64,000 nucleotides of DNA. It comes from Paragordius varius (Eukaryota; Nematomorpha). Made by a program: the position numbers and the translations under genes. Positions 26,501 to 36,629 of this stretch are shown piece after piece. The notes under the pieces were generated by a model. That model did no database searches. It was not told the origin of the DNA and saw only the letters and a program-made list of their open reading frames with translations. Location of the stretch: NCBI GenBank assembly GCA_964247055.1, contig OZ176055.1:124001-188000 (forward strand), given 5' to 3'. Every line of letters begins with the position of its first letter. Within the stretch, counting starts at the first letter, position 1.

Positions 26501-29500
26501 TGATTATATGGAAAGCAAGGGATATTTATGCACAATAAAAGCTCCTTGTTGAAAAAATAACCACAAAAATAAAACAAGATAAATGACAATAAAATCGATA
26601 ATTAAGCCATATTTTGACAGCGATGTTAAAATTATAATAATATAAATATTTAGTCATTATTTAAGTATCAAGAAAATTAGTATATAGCTATTTAAGTTTC
26701 TAAGAGCGAATTGGAAGAATTATCATGGCTAAAATCAGTATAGTTAATTTATAAAAAATTAAAAAATATATAAGAATTATATAATATTTTAATCTGTTTA
26801 TAAGATTTGTCATATTTTGTAATTACTGATATGGTCACATATTATATTTAAGGATACAAAGCAAAATATACTAAAATATATTTCAATATCGTCCATGTCT
26901 TTTCTTTTAACAACTTTTGTTTTGTGAAATTTATTAAAAAATTAAGCTGGAATGCGTATATTATAAAAATATATATTATTTTAATATTAGACTTTTATAG
27001 TAAAGTCTTTATCGAAAAAATCATCAAATAATTTAGATTAGTTTAAGCTAATATTTTTATAAATTAGGCTTTATAAATTTCCAGGGATTAAAATATTTTG
27101 ATTGCAAATGATATATTGAAAGGGTTGATTCTAAATATTCCTTGCTTAAATAACATTTGTTTCTATCATCAGACATAAATTTTTTTAGGGTTGACTCATG
27201 GTTGTCTAAATATTTCAAGTGAAAAACAAAAACAAAAAAAGAGATAATTAAAATAAAACGCAATAGAAATTCCGATTTTTGAGTCTAGGACAAAACTCAA
27301 AGGTGTTTTATTGAGATTTCCAAAAAAATACTCCCGAAAAAAATAATCAAAAATTCGTATTATAAAAAAAATAAAGAAAATCGAAAAAAACTAATTTATA
27401 TAATAAATATAATTCTCTTTAAATGTAATAATGCAGTTGGGCACACTTTTATTTTAGATTTTTCTCAACTGTAATATACTTGGGGTTATAAATGTTGCAG
27501 TTTGACGTTGAAGAATATTTGAAGGATTTATAGCATTTAAGGGGGATATCACACAACAACATAATAATAATAGCAAGTAATAACTCATCATTCTTAAATC
27601 AAAGTAATAATAATTAGAGATCCGATGCTTAGTTTTGGAATTTTCATCATAAGGACAGGGGGACTTTTTACAAAGGCCAGCATATGCTTTTTTCTTGACC
27701 CTTTCAATTTTCCCCGTGGGCGTTTGATGTGAAGAATATTGATGGTGTAATTCACTCATTTTGCGCGGCGTTTTGCAAAAATCTGCGCTTTCAAATCCAA
27801 AGTTAGGTCTTATTTTCGATACTACCTTGCCTTGATTAGGGAATAATCAAAATTTCGATGTATGGATATTTGTATTAACTTCATTGGGATATATCTCTTG
27901 AAATATTGATGATTTTAGCTGTAAAATATAATTAAACTGTGCAGTTATAGTGAGGAATATTGAATAATTGTTCAAAACGCTTTTACTAAATAGGGTTATT
28001 CTCAATTACTATTTCATTTAGTTGTAGTTGGTAATAAAAAAAACTTCAACTCTGCACTTTTAAAGTAAGAGAATGGAAGGGGGTTTCGATTTCAGTTTTT
28101 TTTCCAGTGTATATAAGTGCGCGCGGAAAACTAAAAAACTGTGAGTTTAATACAGCGTTATTTTGTGTGAAAAGAAAGCTGGGAATGAAAATCTTAAAAT
28201 ATCGATCAGATTGAATTGCGTAGAAAGATTTTTTCACAAAAATAAGGCAGCAGAAATAATGATTGATTGCAATCAATAATATAAGTTCTGCGCTCTAAAG
28301 GTATACAAAATTGTGTATAGTTTCTAATTAAAAAAATTTTTTTTTTCGTAAAGTAGTTTGCCAGTTAGTTTTTACAAGATAATTACTACTTACTTAAGAT
28401 ATTTCTCGATAAAATAAAATGTTCGATTTGAAAATAGTAGTATAAATGAAGATGGAATAAATATTTAGAAATGCAAAGATTTTGCGGATTTATAAATAAC
28501 GTCAGTTGTTTTTAATTCTCTGCAAAAAATTACATAAATTTAAAATTAAATTTTTGTGATGTACGCAAAAGCACAAACTGGCCATTTATCATTATTTATT
28601 TCGTTTTTAAAATAAAATTTATTTAAAATGTATTATTCTATATCTTATTGTTTATTATTGGATTTTTTTCGGAAATGTGGAATTTGCAATTTGCAATAAT
28701 AATAATATTTTTTTTTTAAATAAATGATATAATTTTTGCAGATTTTTTATAATTTAAATATAAATATTTTATTCATATATACAACATACATGTGTATACA
28801 CGCGAAAAACGTAGTATAAAAGCGATAATAAAATAAAATAATTGGAAAATGTAATATAAATATATATAATATATAAAATCACATGGCAATAGGCTTTTTT
28901 AAAGGTTATAACTATAATTATATTATAAAAAAACCATTTTTTTAATCAAATAAGATTGGATTAGGGAATAAAATAGATTTTGTGCGGGTGATTTCAAAAG
29001 ATAAAATCCGACGTGGATTAAATGATTTTAGTATATGGGAATAATATGTAAAATATTAGAAAATTTGTTTAACAATCCCAAATGCAATAGTGGTTTAAAC
29101 AAGTTCAAGTTTATTTAATGATAAAAAAGTAGTTTTTGAAAGTTACAACATATAGTTAAACTAATAATATATTTGAATATTAAATTTTTGCAATGGACAA
29201 AAATATTTACAGGTAAAATAATATATTAAGTATAAAAGAGGTTTTTCCAAAAAAAATAGAAACATTGTAAAGGGAAAACAAAACAAAACGAAAATTATAG
29301 TATAAAAATAAAATAAAATATTTTACAGGTGAAAAAACGCTTAAGCTTTTATAGGTAAAAACGAAAAAAAATGCTCTCCTCGCAGAGTATTTTGAACACT
29401 AAAGTTTTTACATTGCACATAATAGTATATAATTAATTTAGCCACACATAAATACTTATTAAGCAAAATATTTGACCCTTATATGCCATTTACAATTCAA

Positions 29501-32500
29501 ATTGACCCTTGAACAATTCAAAATCACACTATAAATGAATTGTCTTTTCTGACTAATATAACTCTTTATTAATAAGAAATATATCTTTATGGCATAGTTG
29601 ATTAATTTTTCAGAATTATATTAATTTGATACAAAATTTCATTTTTTGAAAAAATAAAAAAATATAATCTTATAAACACATAATTTATTTTAGGATGAAT
29701 TTGAATTGTTTAAGGGTAAATTTGAAGTGTAAAAGGTATAATTTTATTTAAATACAAAGGATAAATTTTAAATTTCAATTAATTTAAATAAAAGATTCAA
29801 GATTTTTAAACAATAGAGATCCTATGCATTTAAAAGACGCGGAAATTTAATATAATCCATCAAACTATACATATGATTAATTTGATTGGATTTTACAATC
29901 AGTGTATTATGTATTCTTGTATATCTGGATCCAAGTTTAAAAGCTTGAACAATATTTTAAAACGCATATTCAAAACTCATTTAAAACTTTAAAAATTTCA
30001 AAAATAACTGTAAATATCATTATAAATTTATGGATAGCACCATTTTTCCGCACAAGAATAAAACAAGGAAAATAAAAAACGGCACGATCTAACTGTCCTT
30101 TCAGTTTTTTTTACTTTAAATTTAAAAATAAATCTCATTTTTTCCATTTTATATTTTTTTTCGTAAATATAGAAAATATAAATAAAATTACATATAAAAT
30201 ACATAAAATAAAAAAAAATGATAATAAAATAAAATGGAAAAAAACACAAAAAAAATATAATAAATTTAAAATTCAAGGTTCCCTGTATGTCTGTGTTTAG
30301 TTAAAATTGTGACACATCTTTTCTATGCAATTATTTTTAGAGGTTGGATTATCAATAAAAATAATAAAATAAAAATAATACAATGTTTATACATTATATA
30401 TATATATATATATATTTATATAATGATAATTGTTTTATATGAAATTTGGCCTTGAGAGACAGGCCATTAGAAAAAAAATATTGGAAATTTCCGTTACATA
30501 ATAGTCTTTGCTATATAATGTGCACAATGATGAGCATTATATTAAATCGAATTTTAAGATCGTTTTAAAAAAATTTATTTGAATGGTTTTAAGTCAAATG
30601 AAGTTAATTTTTAGAAAACCAACGATAAAAATTCATTTATACCATTTACAGTTCAAATTCACCCTAGAACAATTCAATTTCACCCTTAAACAATTCAAAT
30701 TCATCCTCAAACAATTTAAATTTACCCTTGAACAATTCAAATTCATCCTTAAACAATTCAAATTTACCCTAAAATAAAAGTGTTTTTTAAGTTCAAAATT
30801 CCTTGAATTTTTATATATTTTTTAAAAATAAAATTCTATCAAAATACTAAAATAATAAATAATTCCATCAAGACATATTTCATATTAATGATGAGTTATA
30901 TAAGCCCGAAAACACAAATTATTTTTAGGGTGAATTTGAATTGTTGAAGGGTGAATTTAAATTTAAATGGTATGTAAAGATTTTAAAAAATTCCTAGATC
31001 AGATTTTATAATTGGCAAACAGAAATTTGTACAGTAATTTATAATATTTTCTGTGTCATTTTTATAATGTGCGAATATTTTTACACAGTGCTTAAAAATA
31101 TTATTTGTATGGGTTTGCAATTTTGGTAAAATGTATAAAAAGTATGGATAAACAATTATATTAAAGTTACAATAGTCAGTTTCATTTTACATTTTATTTT
31201 TTTAATTAACCTTTAGAGAGCCTTATCTTTAATATTCCATAAAAATCAGATGACCAAATTGTAAATAAATGTATAATGATAGTCAAAGTGTTTTATTTTC
31301 GGGTCCGACTCCTGCTTTTAAACAAAAGCATATATTTTTTGAAAAAAGTTTTTATGTGTGTTTTACCACGGGGATTAGAACTACGCGAACCGTTTTTTGT
31401 CTCAGCTTCACATATAATTATATAGAAATTTTAACGAAAGGGTTTGTGTTCCTTTTCCTTTAATAGAAACAAATATCTACTTTTACAGTAGCGTATGGCA
31501 TAAACAATGGTGTCAATAAAAAAATAAATGTTTTTTTAAAAAAGCAACAATAAATACTTAATAGATTTAATAATTTTAATTAAATACAGTGGTTGCTTTG
31601 AAGTTTTAAAAACTTTTAAATAATGGCAGATTTTTTTGTAAAATGTCAATTTTGACTTTTTTACACTAGAGTTATTTTCCATTTGAATTTTGAATATCTT
31701 AAATATTTAAGATAATAAGCCAAATTTAAAATATGCTTTTTAGCCTTTTCGGGGAATTATACAAACTTTTTTTTAAAAAATGTAAAATTGTAAAAAAAAC
31801 CTCATCTCCAACATTTTCATCGCTAATGCAACAGTCAAATAAATATATATTATGGTTAGAAAATGTAAATAATTAACTTTCAAAAGCTTTTAGGATACAT
31901 TTTACCAGCAAAAAGTTGATATATTTTGATTTTAGTATCTGTTCGTTTAAATTGTGTTTTAGAGGTCCCAATTTTAAACTCCAGAAGACACAAAACTGCA
32001 AAAATATAAGTAATCCATGAGAACAATGTTTGATATTAAATTTTAACTTAAATAACTATCAAAACAGTAGTTTATTTACAAAATTGAACTATGGGATATA
32101 AAACTACCCCAATATGTCAACTAGAACAAAATGAAAAGGTCATGAAGTGATAATTGTGATTAAGCTTTAGTGTAGTGCATAAAATGTTTATAATTTTATA
32201 AGGTTTCAAAATTTTATTAATATATTCTATGTTTCCCATTAATATACATGGATAAATTCAAAAAAGTATTCATAAAATAAATCACTCCAATAATATTAAT
32301 TAAAATTTTCAAATTAAACTAATTTTAACGGGTATCATATGGAGATTGTTTTACGTTAGATAACACTTCATGATCTTTTGGGGTAGTTTTATACCCCAGG
32401 CTCAGTAATATAAATATGTAAAAAATCTTTTTTAGCATTGGCTCATTAATAATATGCTTTTTTTAGTATTTTAGCCTCATCAAATTTTATTTTTAAAAAA

Positions 32501-35500
32501 TAGGTAAATTGTTAAAAAAGGCTCATCTCTAATTTTTTTTTTACTTAAGTTTTTTTAATTTCCCAATACAACAAGCAAATAAATGGTTAAAAATATAAAT
32601 AATTAACTTTGGTAAGCTTCAAATTATATTTTACCATCATTTTGTTTAATATCAGCTGTTTCATGTTAAGGAACAAATCGGGACCATAAAGTTTAAAAGT
32701 TCAAAAGTTCTAAAGTTTTTTATCTAATACAGGCCAAGAGATTTTGATAATTAAATTTTAACCCAAACAGCCTTCAAAACACAATAGTTTGTTTAATATT
32801 AAATGTCAGGCTAGAAAATTACGCTAAATTGTCATCGTGTCCAAAAAATGAAAATGTAATGCTAATTCAAAAACTTTAAAAAGTTATATCCTGTCAAAAA
32901 ATTTTAATCTCTGATCTGACCCCTTATTAATGCAGTAATTTATTGTTTGGAGGAGTCCTCAGTATTAAAAATATAGGTTGTTAAACACTAAACAACAAAA
33001 AGATAACCGTTCAAATTGATTTGTTTAGCTTCTAATTTAATAAAATTTAAAATTTACCAAAATTTATGCGAAATTTTTACCATTTTATATAAAATGTAGC
33101 CCGTGAAACTATATGTATAATTATTTGTCTATATTAAAAGGTCAGACCCAATCTAAAGTCAACTATAAAAATTTACTGGAATACATTATTCCATTAATAG
33201 ACCAAAAAACGGCTAAACCAAATTGAGAGGCAACTTTTAAAAAATATTTTTTTAGCCGGAATCACAAAAACCAAATAACGAAAACTCTGGCTATTATTTA
33301 ACAAATTGAAAGTTGCATTAGTATTTTCACCATTTATCCTTACACAAATAAGGTAAAAAGTACAAAAAAATGAGATGATGCGCTTAGATATAAGGATAAT
33401 GGCCTCCTTAATGCTAAAAAAGGTAAGAGATATATTACTCATCACACAATAATTTTAAACCAATCTATGTACTATTATATATTTTTGTTGTACCTTTAAA
33501 CAGTTTGATCGCATTTAAGTGATAACATTTATATGTAGATCAATTAAAATTGGCAATTGAATGCAATTAACATAATTATTCAAGTTAAAAGTTATCATCG
33601 ATATTCAGAATAGGTTAAAATTTTTGCTATAACTTATTATATTTTGGCCCTTCAATTAAATATCTTGAAAGAATTTAAAGACAAATTAACGTAAATTGTC
33701 TCCATTTCTAAAATATACAATCCAAATTCCAGATATCAATTGGTAAATTTCAATTTTTGGGCATAGTTTCGGATAATTTTGGCAAAAAATAATGATTTAA
33801 AAATTTGATGATATAAATTCAAACGCGTCATAAAGGATAATTAGCAAAAACTTGAAATTAAAAATATGAATAGTTGTGTGACTATTTTGATTCCAGTTTT
33901 TACAATCCTAACAAGTCATCTAAAACCGAAAGTAACATTTCAAAGAGGTTAGTTTATAGATAAAACGATTTCGATATGTCGGAAAAGATATATGATTTGC
34001 TATTATGCTTCAACAATTAAGTAAAGAGTGAAAAGGATCCAAACAACAATAGGGTTAAACTATTTACTCTACGATTTTGAAATCTATTCTAGGATAGTGT
34101 TTTTAGTTTTAATAAATTATTTTTTATTTTGGATGTTTCCAATTTTAATAACCCATATCTGACCATACTACAATCTCGAAAACATTGTTTAAAAAAAGTA
34201 TTTGACAATGACAAAATATTGATATAATCCTAAAATCATCTTTAATGATGCGTAAATTTTTTAATGCCATCCATATTCCTACAAAAACATTTTATAAATA
34301 AAACAATCAAAAGTGATAATATGTGATTTGAAGATCCACCCTAAATTTATGGTAATTTTTATCGAACTAAAAATAAAAATGTAAAATATTTTTTGTTTTA
34401 TGATAAAATATTAAAAATTACTTAAAATAACCATTTTCCACAAACAATTATATATATATATATATATAAACTTAATAAAAAAATTAAAAGGTGTAATAAA
34501 ATGGTTTAAATATATCAAATTACACAGGTAAGGTATATTCTTAATTATATAATAATAACGGAACAACAATAATAAATAAATATATAAGAAACAAATATAT
34601 TTTGCTCATCTTTTCCCACTTTTAACAAAAAATTAAAATTAAATGATAATTTTATTTTTTTCAAAAATTTTTACTTTTTTATATAATATAAATTTATAAC
34701 TATTTCTAGTTTTTTCTTTTCAAGTTTATCTCAGATGTAACACATTTAATTATTATTATCAGAGATAATAATTATTTTTCAGTTATAACAGCTTCAAAAA
34801 AAATAAAAATTTGAGAATTTACTAAAAAAATTTCACCTGAGTTTTGCCTTGATTTATTAATATTGCACGAAAATAAAATATTTGTTAACTTTACGCAATG
34901 ATATATTGACCTGTTTATTATACATTAAAATAAATAAATCGATCAATATAATTTATTGATAACTTAAAAGTTTTCTTATGTAAAATAAATAAAAATTAAT
35001 AAAATTTATGCAGTCAAATGAAATGGATGGATATATCGATTAAAGGTCATCGGAAAATATATTTTGTTGTCGCAAAAAAGGGGGATTATATTATATTATC
35101 AAATTTTGTCAATTGTTATAATGTTTCCTAACATTGCAAAATCAATTTATTTCGAAACAATATATTCGAAGTAAATTTTTTTTAATATAAAATAAGCTTC
35201 AAGATTAATATATTAAATATATATCATTAAGAATATATTTATATAACACCTGTGTGCTATGGGAACTTTCTGGAGCCAAAACGCAAATATTAGACCGATT
35301 TTGTCACAAAAAATAATATTAAAATTGTATTGTGAATGTGACTAATAGAATGGTTATATTCCGGATAAAACATCCGAAATGTCATTAAAACTAACCGAAA
35401 ATTATAAAATTTTGATTAAATAAAATTTAAACTTACCTGTTGTTTTCAATGAATACTTAGTAGAGACGCATAAATTATAATGTCGGAATCAAAAAAAGGC

Positions 35501-35864
35501 TCAATAGTAGTAATCAAATCCGATTAAAAAATTATAACTAAAAAACCCGATTCTATATTTAAAATTGGCAGACGACAACTTAATGCGCATGTGCACACAT
35601 TGTATAATCGTTTGGCCCCCGATTTTAAGATTTATATAAATTTACAATTTTTACAATTTTTAGAAATTATATTTAAAAGGACTAACCTGCATCATATTCT
35701 GTTTCTATAAATTCTTCTCCCAAATCATATCCGCCATCTATGTGGACCGCAGTCTCAGGAGCCAGATAAATTTGACAATTTATTTGTAGGGGAAATTTCG
35801 TTATTACAGATATCAGGCCGATCAAAAGGAATATCCGGATTTTGAAGTATATTTCCATTTTCAT
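9144..35864 (-). CDS. Neurexin-superfamily receptor: signal peptide, ~7 LamG, EGF, TM, cytoplasmic WD40-like module (32 exons, 2,520 aa)
   Basis: All 32 exons (listed in the sub-entries below) have GT donors and AG acceptors and keep phase, summing to 7,563 nt (2,520 codons plus stop TAA at 9144-9146). Residue plan: 1-31 signal peptide; LamG1 about 60-270; Gly/Ser/Thr linker 295-396; LamG2 about 397-577; LamG3 about 578-821; EGF 850-890; LamG4 about 892-1076; LamG5 about 1077-1245 with a Q8 run; polyproline 1250-1375; LamG6 about 1376-1575; LamG7 about 1576-1745; Pro-rich stalk; TM about 1828-1851; cytoplasmic tail 1852-2520 with WD-like repeats from about 2100. LamG/EGF receptors of this superfamily act in neuronal or epithelial adhesion. 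The LamG-EGF order recalls neurexin, Caspr or axotactin, but the WD40 tail is not part of classical neurexins. Orthology is not settled, and function is inferred only from domains. Confidence 0.88.
11603..12880 (-). CDS. LamG/WD40 receptor: end of LamG7, Pro-rich stalk, transmembrane helix, juxtamembrane tail
   Basis: Large exon 11882-12880 (999 nt) and exon 11603-11800. The large exon ends LamG7 (GYMRDIRINSRDFF), runs through a proline-rich stalk (EWVPPPPPPTAPP), then the membrane segment ALGPVLAAIAALFPLLAGLL followed by WACYKCKPGM. Positively charged and Cys residues after the helix fit a type I topology with the C-terminus inside. The tail contains basic HRRREEEEF and Gly/Ser/Thr-rich stretches. 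GC is far above that of the flanking introns. Long reading frames on the plus strand here are antisense shadows. Confidence 0.88.
12953..15650 (-). CDS. LamG/WD40 receptor: LamG6 and LamG7 exons
   Basis: Exons 15475-15650, 14344-14589, 14158-14266, 13792-13995, 13470-13705 and 12953-13061. Exon 15475-15650 begins in polyproline and ends CLIALDGKTYAK. LamG signatures follow: LELHFRSDDRN, ALKLIYRFKD, NDNRWHKVRI and LELILDD for LamG6; FSMKFNTKNENGVVFATI, LLEDGVLKIIG, NDGKWHNLKVVHNGND and VTVYLDD for LamG7. The paired pattern of 'x-W-H-x-V' and 'x-V-x-L/I-D-D' is the core of the LamG fold. Confidence 0.88.
15098..15474. repeat. Tandem repeat, ~140-150 bp unit, 2.5 copies, intronic
   Basis: TATATGGTTTCTTTACATGA recurs at about 15101, 15252 and (as TATATAGTTTCTTTACATGA) 15391, each followed by CACTTTTCATGGTTTGTC. 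The array fills the intron side next to exon 15475-15650. Confidence 0.85.
15671..16130. repeat. Tandem repeat, ~93 bp unit, 5 copies, intronic
   Basis: AGGATTAAGTCTGAATAAAA or a close variant starts near 15671, 15765, 15855, 15948 and 16041; each copy continues with GAACTTGAGTTTGTGGTT and an ATTAGAATT tail. It lies in the intron between the proline-rich exons 15475-15650 and 16193-16264. Confidence 0.88.
16193..17159 (-). CDS. LamG/WD40 receptor: second half of LamG5, polyQ and polyproline exons
   Basis: Exons 16697-17159 and 16193-16264. The first holds DDGNWHDLIVARDGQSITLK and GHFIGQLKNPQCDG, closing LamG5, with a run of eight Gln (mixed CAG/CAA, about 16960-16983) inserted in its loop. 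From WAPPPPPPPPP onward both exons, and the start of exon 15475-15650, are long proline runs with Tyr (PKYYAPP, PKYYPQPPP). Such segments can bind profilin, SH3 or WW domains, but here they are predicted extracellular, so a spacer role is likelier. Confidence 0.85.
16538..16574 (-). pseudogene. Relic duplicate of the small proline exon
   Basis: 37 bp matching 16234-16270 (the acceptor and first codons of exon 16193-16264) at about 34 of 37 positions, 304 bp away in the same intron. Read in the exon's frame it reaches a stop after three codons and the proline part is absent, so it is a dead exon copy. Neighbouring CAATATCCCAATTA at about 16500 and 16662 shows more local duplication. Confidence 0.7.
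17255..18674 (-). CDS. LamG/WD40 receptor: LamG4 and first half of LamG5
   Basis: Exons 18457-18674, 18271-18376, 17812-18042 and 17255-17481. LamG4: EIALRFKTTHNRDSVVLYAD, LEGGRVKVNY, DGNWHQVDFRKDGQN, VKVQIDDEVYR, then QGSIQHLMVNGLPF. LamG5 start: NNIVRVQTRTNRPDMGILSI and AEGGRPKLLISYEGRD. All junctions keep frame. Confidence 0.87.
17520..17765. mobile_element. Family A MITE making up most of a 330-bp intron
   Basis: Starts CACAGTAAAAATTGAAATTA and ends GATAATTTCAAATTTTACTG plus TA. It occupies 246 of the 330 bp of intron 17482-17811, leaving about 38 and 46 bp at the sides. Confidence 0.8.
18797..19072 (-). CDS. LamG/WD40 receptor: single EGF-like domain
   Basis: Exons 18940-19072 and 18797-18873 encode residues about 822-891. 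Six cysteines are spaced as an EGF module: CEAPKVRC, then RRTACYNNGLC, then YCDCGRTPYSGQRC. The intron interrupts the domain after NNG. It lies between LamG3 and LamG4, the position an EGF takes between LNS domains in neurexins. Confidence 0.88.
19083..19346. mobile_element. Family A MITE adjacent to an acceptor site
   Basis: TACAGTAAAAATTGAAATTG at the left end, ATCTAAATTTTTTCTGTTTA at the right. Only about 10 bp separate it from the 3' splice site of exon 18940-19072 (minus strand). Confidence 0.75.
19419..22582 (-). CDS. LamG/WD40 receptor: LamG2 and LamG3 exons
   Basis: Exons 22507-22582, 21854-21992, 21405-21539, 20672-20863, 19908-20389 and 19419-19669. LamG2: FEIFLDFDTKVKNGFLFYVG, NVILYINTEFG, HQIIVKKTS, LSVDNQYVQ and NQVILDR. 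LamG3: AYLTLSSDF, KIAMKLMTNEPRGIVLYDD, RLYLLYAVDGG, LKYELIINHG and FIGCIQDLTINDG. The last carries the Cys of a typical LNS C-terminus (GCIQDL). Several introns here contain MITEs. Confidence 0.86.
20465..20640. mobile_element. Partial family A MITE
   Basis: Left-arm interior ACGGACAAAAGTTAAAACTA and AAAGGCAAATATTTTGTTTT are present, plus ATTTTACAATTGTAATTAA. The right inverted end is missing. In intron 20390-20671. Confidence 0.5.
20937..21256. mobile_element. Family B fold-back element (21-bp repeat arms)
   Basis: Opens TATACCATTTACAATTCAAA with CACCCT-type 21-bp units and closes with AGGGTGAATTTGAAATGTAA then ATGATA. About three units per arm, with a unique AT-rich centre holding GTTCGAAAACACCTAATTTA. 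Lies in intron 20864-21404. Confidence 0.8.
21583..21800. mobile_element. Family A MITE (right end eroded)
   Basis: CACAGTAGAAATTGAAATTA at the left; GTTCATTTTGTCTGAATAAT marks the right arm. Fills most of intron 21540-21853. Confidence 0.6.
22937..23243 (-). CDS. LamG/WD40 receptor: GC-rich Gly/Ser/Arg linker exon
   Basis: Encodes residues about 295-396, between LamG1 and LamG2: a flexible linker (RTAGRGSTTAGSSRFNSF, RGDDGGAGTRVGHGGPQEG, IDSRGNVVRGRSG) with no recognised fold. GC is by eye above half, the highest in the window, against introns near one fifth. Two frames are open across it; the phase-0 entry from the upstream exon and phase-1 exit to exon 22507-22582 select this one. Confidence 0.8.
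23372..23632. mobile_element. Family B fold-back element
   Basis: ATATACCATTTAAAATTTAA on the left, GAGCAGTAAATGGTATACAT on the right, with GGGTGAATTTGAGTTGTTTG units on the right arm. Lies in the intron between the linker exon and the LamG1 exon. Confidence 0.8.
24162..24865 (-). CDS. LamG/WD40 receptor: LamG1 exon
   Basis: 704-nt exon encoding residues 60-294. It begins ESAFEASPYSNNYEILIAD and contains RLEFSWIIRQPNKTSTS, VYVHGVLSISIGRN and FTPGLWYQIKLQFKPAEGLS before LFVNGVQRG, a LamG core. The end is His/Gln-rich. The acceptor (TTACAG) needs a phase-1 donor upstream, which both exon 35687-35864 and a site near 27,470 could supply. Confidence 0.88.
24972..25170. repeat. Fold-back element, ~200 bp
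   Basis: AGTGTTGGGTTGTTTAACCA with AACCATCGCTTATGGTCA at the left is mirrored by TTGACTGGTTATTTTCTAAA, GCGATCATAGTGATAAAT and CCAATCCAACCCTA at the right. No coding. Only copy seen. Confidence 0.55.
27454..27759 (-). CDS. Possible small secreted peptide, or alternative first exon of the LamG gene
   Basis: A 101-codon frame with a markedly hydrophobic core, MMSYYLLLLLCCCVISPLNA, at residues about 57-76, which read from its internal Met would be a good signal peptide. It sits in the large first intron on the same strand as the host gene. A GTATAT donor after ATAACCCCAA would join in phase 1 to the LamG1 exon, so it could be an alternative first exon. The N-terminal 56 residues (Lys/Tyr-rich, KKSPCPYDENSKTKHR) resemble nothing I know. 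It may be a chance frame. Confidence 0.3.
   Translation of the reverse strand: MSELHHQYSSHQTPTGKIERVKKKAYAGLCKKSPCPYDENSKTKHRISNYYYFDLRMMSYYLLLLLCCCVISPLNAINPSNILQRQTATFITPSILQLRKI
29478..29742. mobile_element. Family B fold-back element
   Basis: ATATGCCATTTACAATTCAA left, TTTGAAGTGTAAAAGGTATA right; two to three 21-bp units per arm. Confidence 0.75.
30639..30973. mobile_element. Family B fold-back element, six-unit left arm
   Basis: TATACCATTTACAGTTCAAA, then six CACCCTNNAACAATTCAAATT units; right arm AGGGTGAATTTGAATTGTTG and AAATTTAAATGGTATG. Central CCCGAAAACACAAATTATTT is shared with other copies. Confidence 0.8.
31690..33000. repeat. Decayed tandem duplication, ~700 bp period
   Basis: AAAACCTCATCTCCAACATT with AAATAATTAACTTTCAAAAG (31797-31890) recurs as AAGGCTCATCTCTAATTTTT with AAATAATTAACTTTGGTAAG (32517-32612). 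Then TTTTAACTTAAATAACTATC (about 32041) corresponds to ATTTTAACCCAAACAGCCTT (about 32756). Identity is low. Origin unknown. Confidence 0.45.
35687..35864 (-). CDS. LamG/WD40 receptor: first coding exon with signal peptide
   Basis: ATG at 35862-35864. MKMEIYFKIRIFLLIGLISV is a basic N-region plus hydrophobic core, with likely cleavage after INCQ. It continues with acidic GYDLGEEFIETEYDA and a GTTAGT donor leaving one base, which joins the LamG1 exon in phase as DAEESAFEA. The fit of signal peptide, phase and acidic composition supports it, but the 10.8-kb distance makes this the least certain junction of the gene. Confidence 0.65.
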
Positions 35865-36629
35865 TGGGCTTTTGTGATGTGGTTTTATATTTTTGATTAT
35901 AAAATATAAATTATATATGGTTATTGAGCAGTGTTCAGGTTAAATTTTTCATAATATTATAATATTTTATCCAATATCAAGAAGTGGTAAAAGAATTTGA
36001 TTATATCTCGGCCGAAATAATCGTAGAAAACGCGAATATAAAAGTTTGGGTTTAAAGAATTGGATTGAAAGCATATTTCTGGGTTTTTCCATTCGTGAAT
36101 TCGGAAATTCCGATCGATTCCAATAAATAATTTAAAAAAGTTATAAGGTAAATTATAGCATATTAAAATTAAACAATGTTTATGTTGCCGTCAAATACGC
36201 TCTTTTCGTAATAAATAAAAAAAATATACAGAAAATGTTTCAATTCACAAAATTGTTGTGTTGTACATCTTGCAATGTTAATCTTAAATCAATGATGATA
36301 TTTTAATCATAAATATAATATTATTTATTAAATAATCTTTTTAATTTTCCATTATATAATTATAATTAAGATTGAAGGGGTGGAGCAAGGAAAAAAAATA
36401 GGAATATTGATGAGCTAAATAAAGATTTTTATTTCAAATGGATTTTTCTTACCTGTTCTGCAACATGGCATGTGTTTTCTACCTTTGTATATGTACTATT
36501 TATTATGATTAATATTTTTAATTATGGTAAAAGTTTTAATTAAAACAAATAATTTTAATAAAAAGAAAAACGGATAGAAATCTTAAAAATGATATTTATT
36601 CATATACAAGTGTTTGTATATATATACTT

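Larger units (their letters stand above)
24866..35686 (-). other. 10.8-kb first intron of the LamG/WD40 gene
   Basis: Extremely AT-rich. It holds a fold-back element (24972-25170), two family B elements, a decayed duplication (31.7-33.0 kb) and one small open frame with a signal-peptide-like core (27454-27759). I see no further exon and no complete family A MITE, which is notable given how common those are in the short introns. Confidence 0.6.

Noticed and set aside
28046-28276. 77-codon minus-strand frame in the giant intron
   Set aside because: No start context, splice logic or similarity; composition like the surrounding intron.
35580-35600. TGCGCATGTGCACA as an NRF-1-like promoter motif
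   Set aside because: It lies downstream of the first exon inside the intron and differs from the palindromic consensus; a single motif is not enough.
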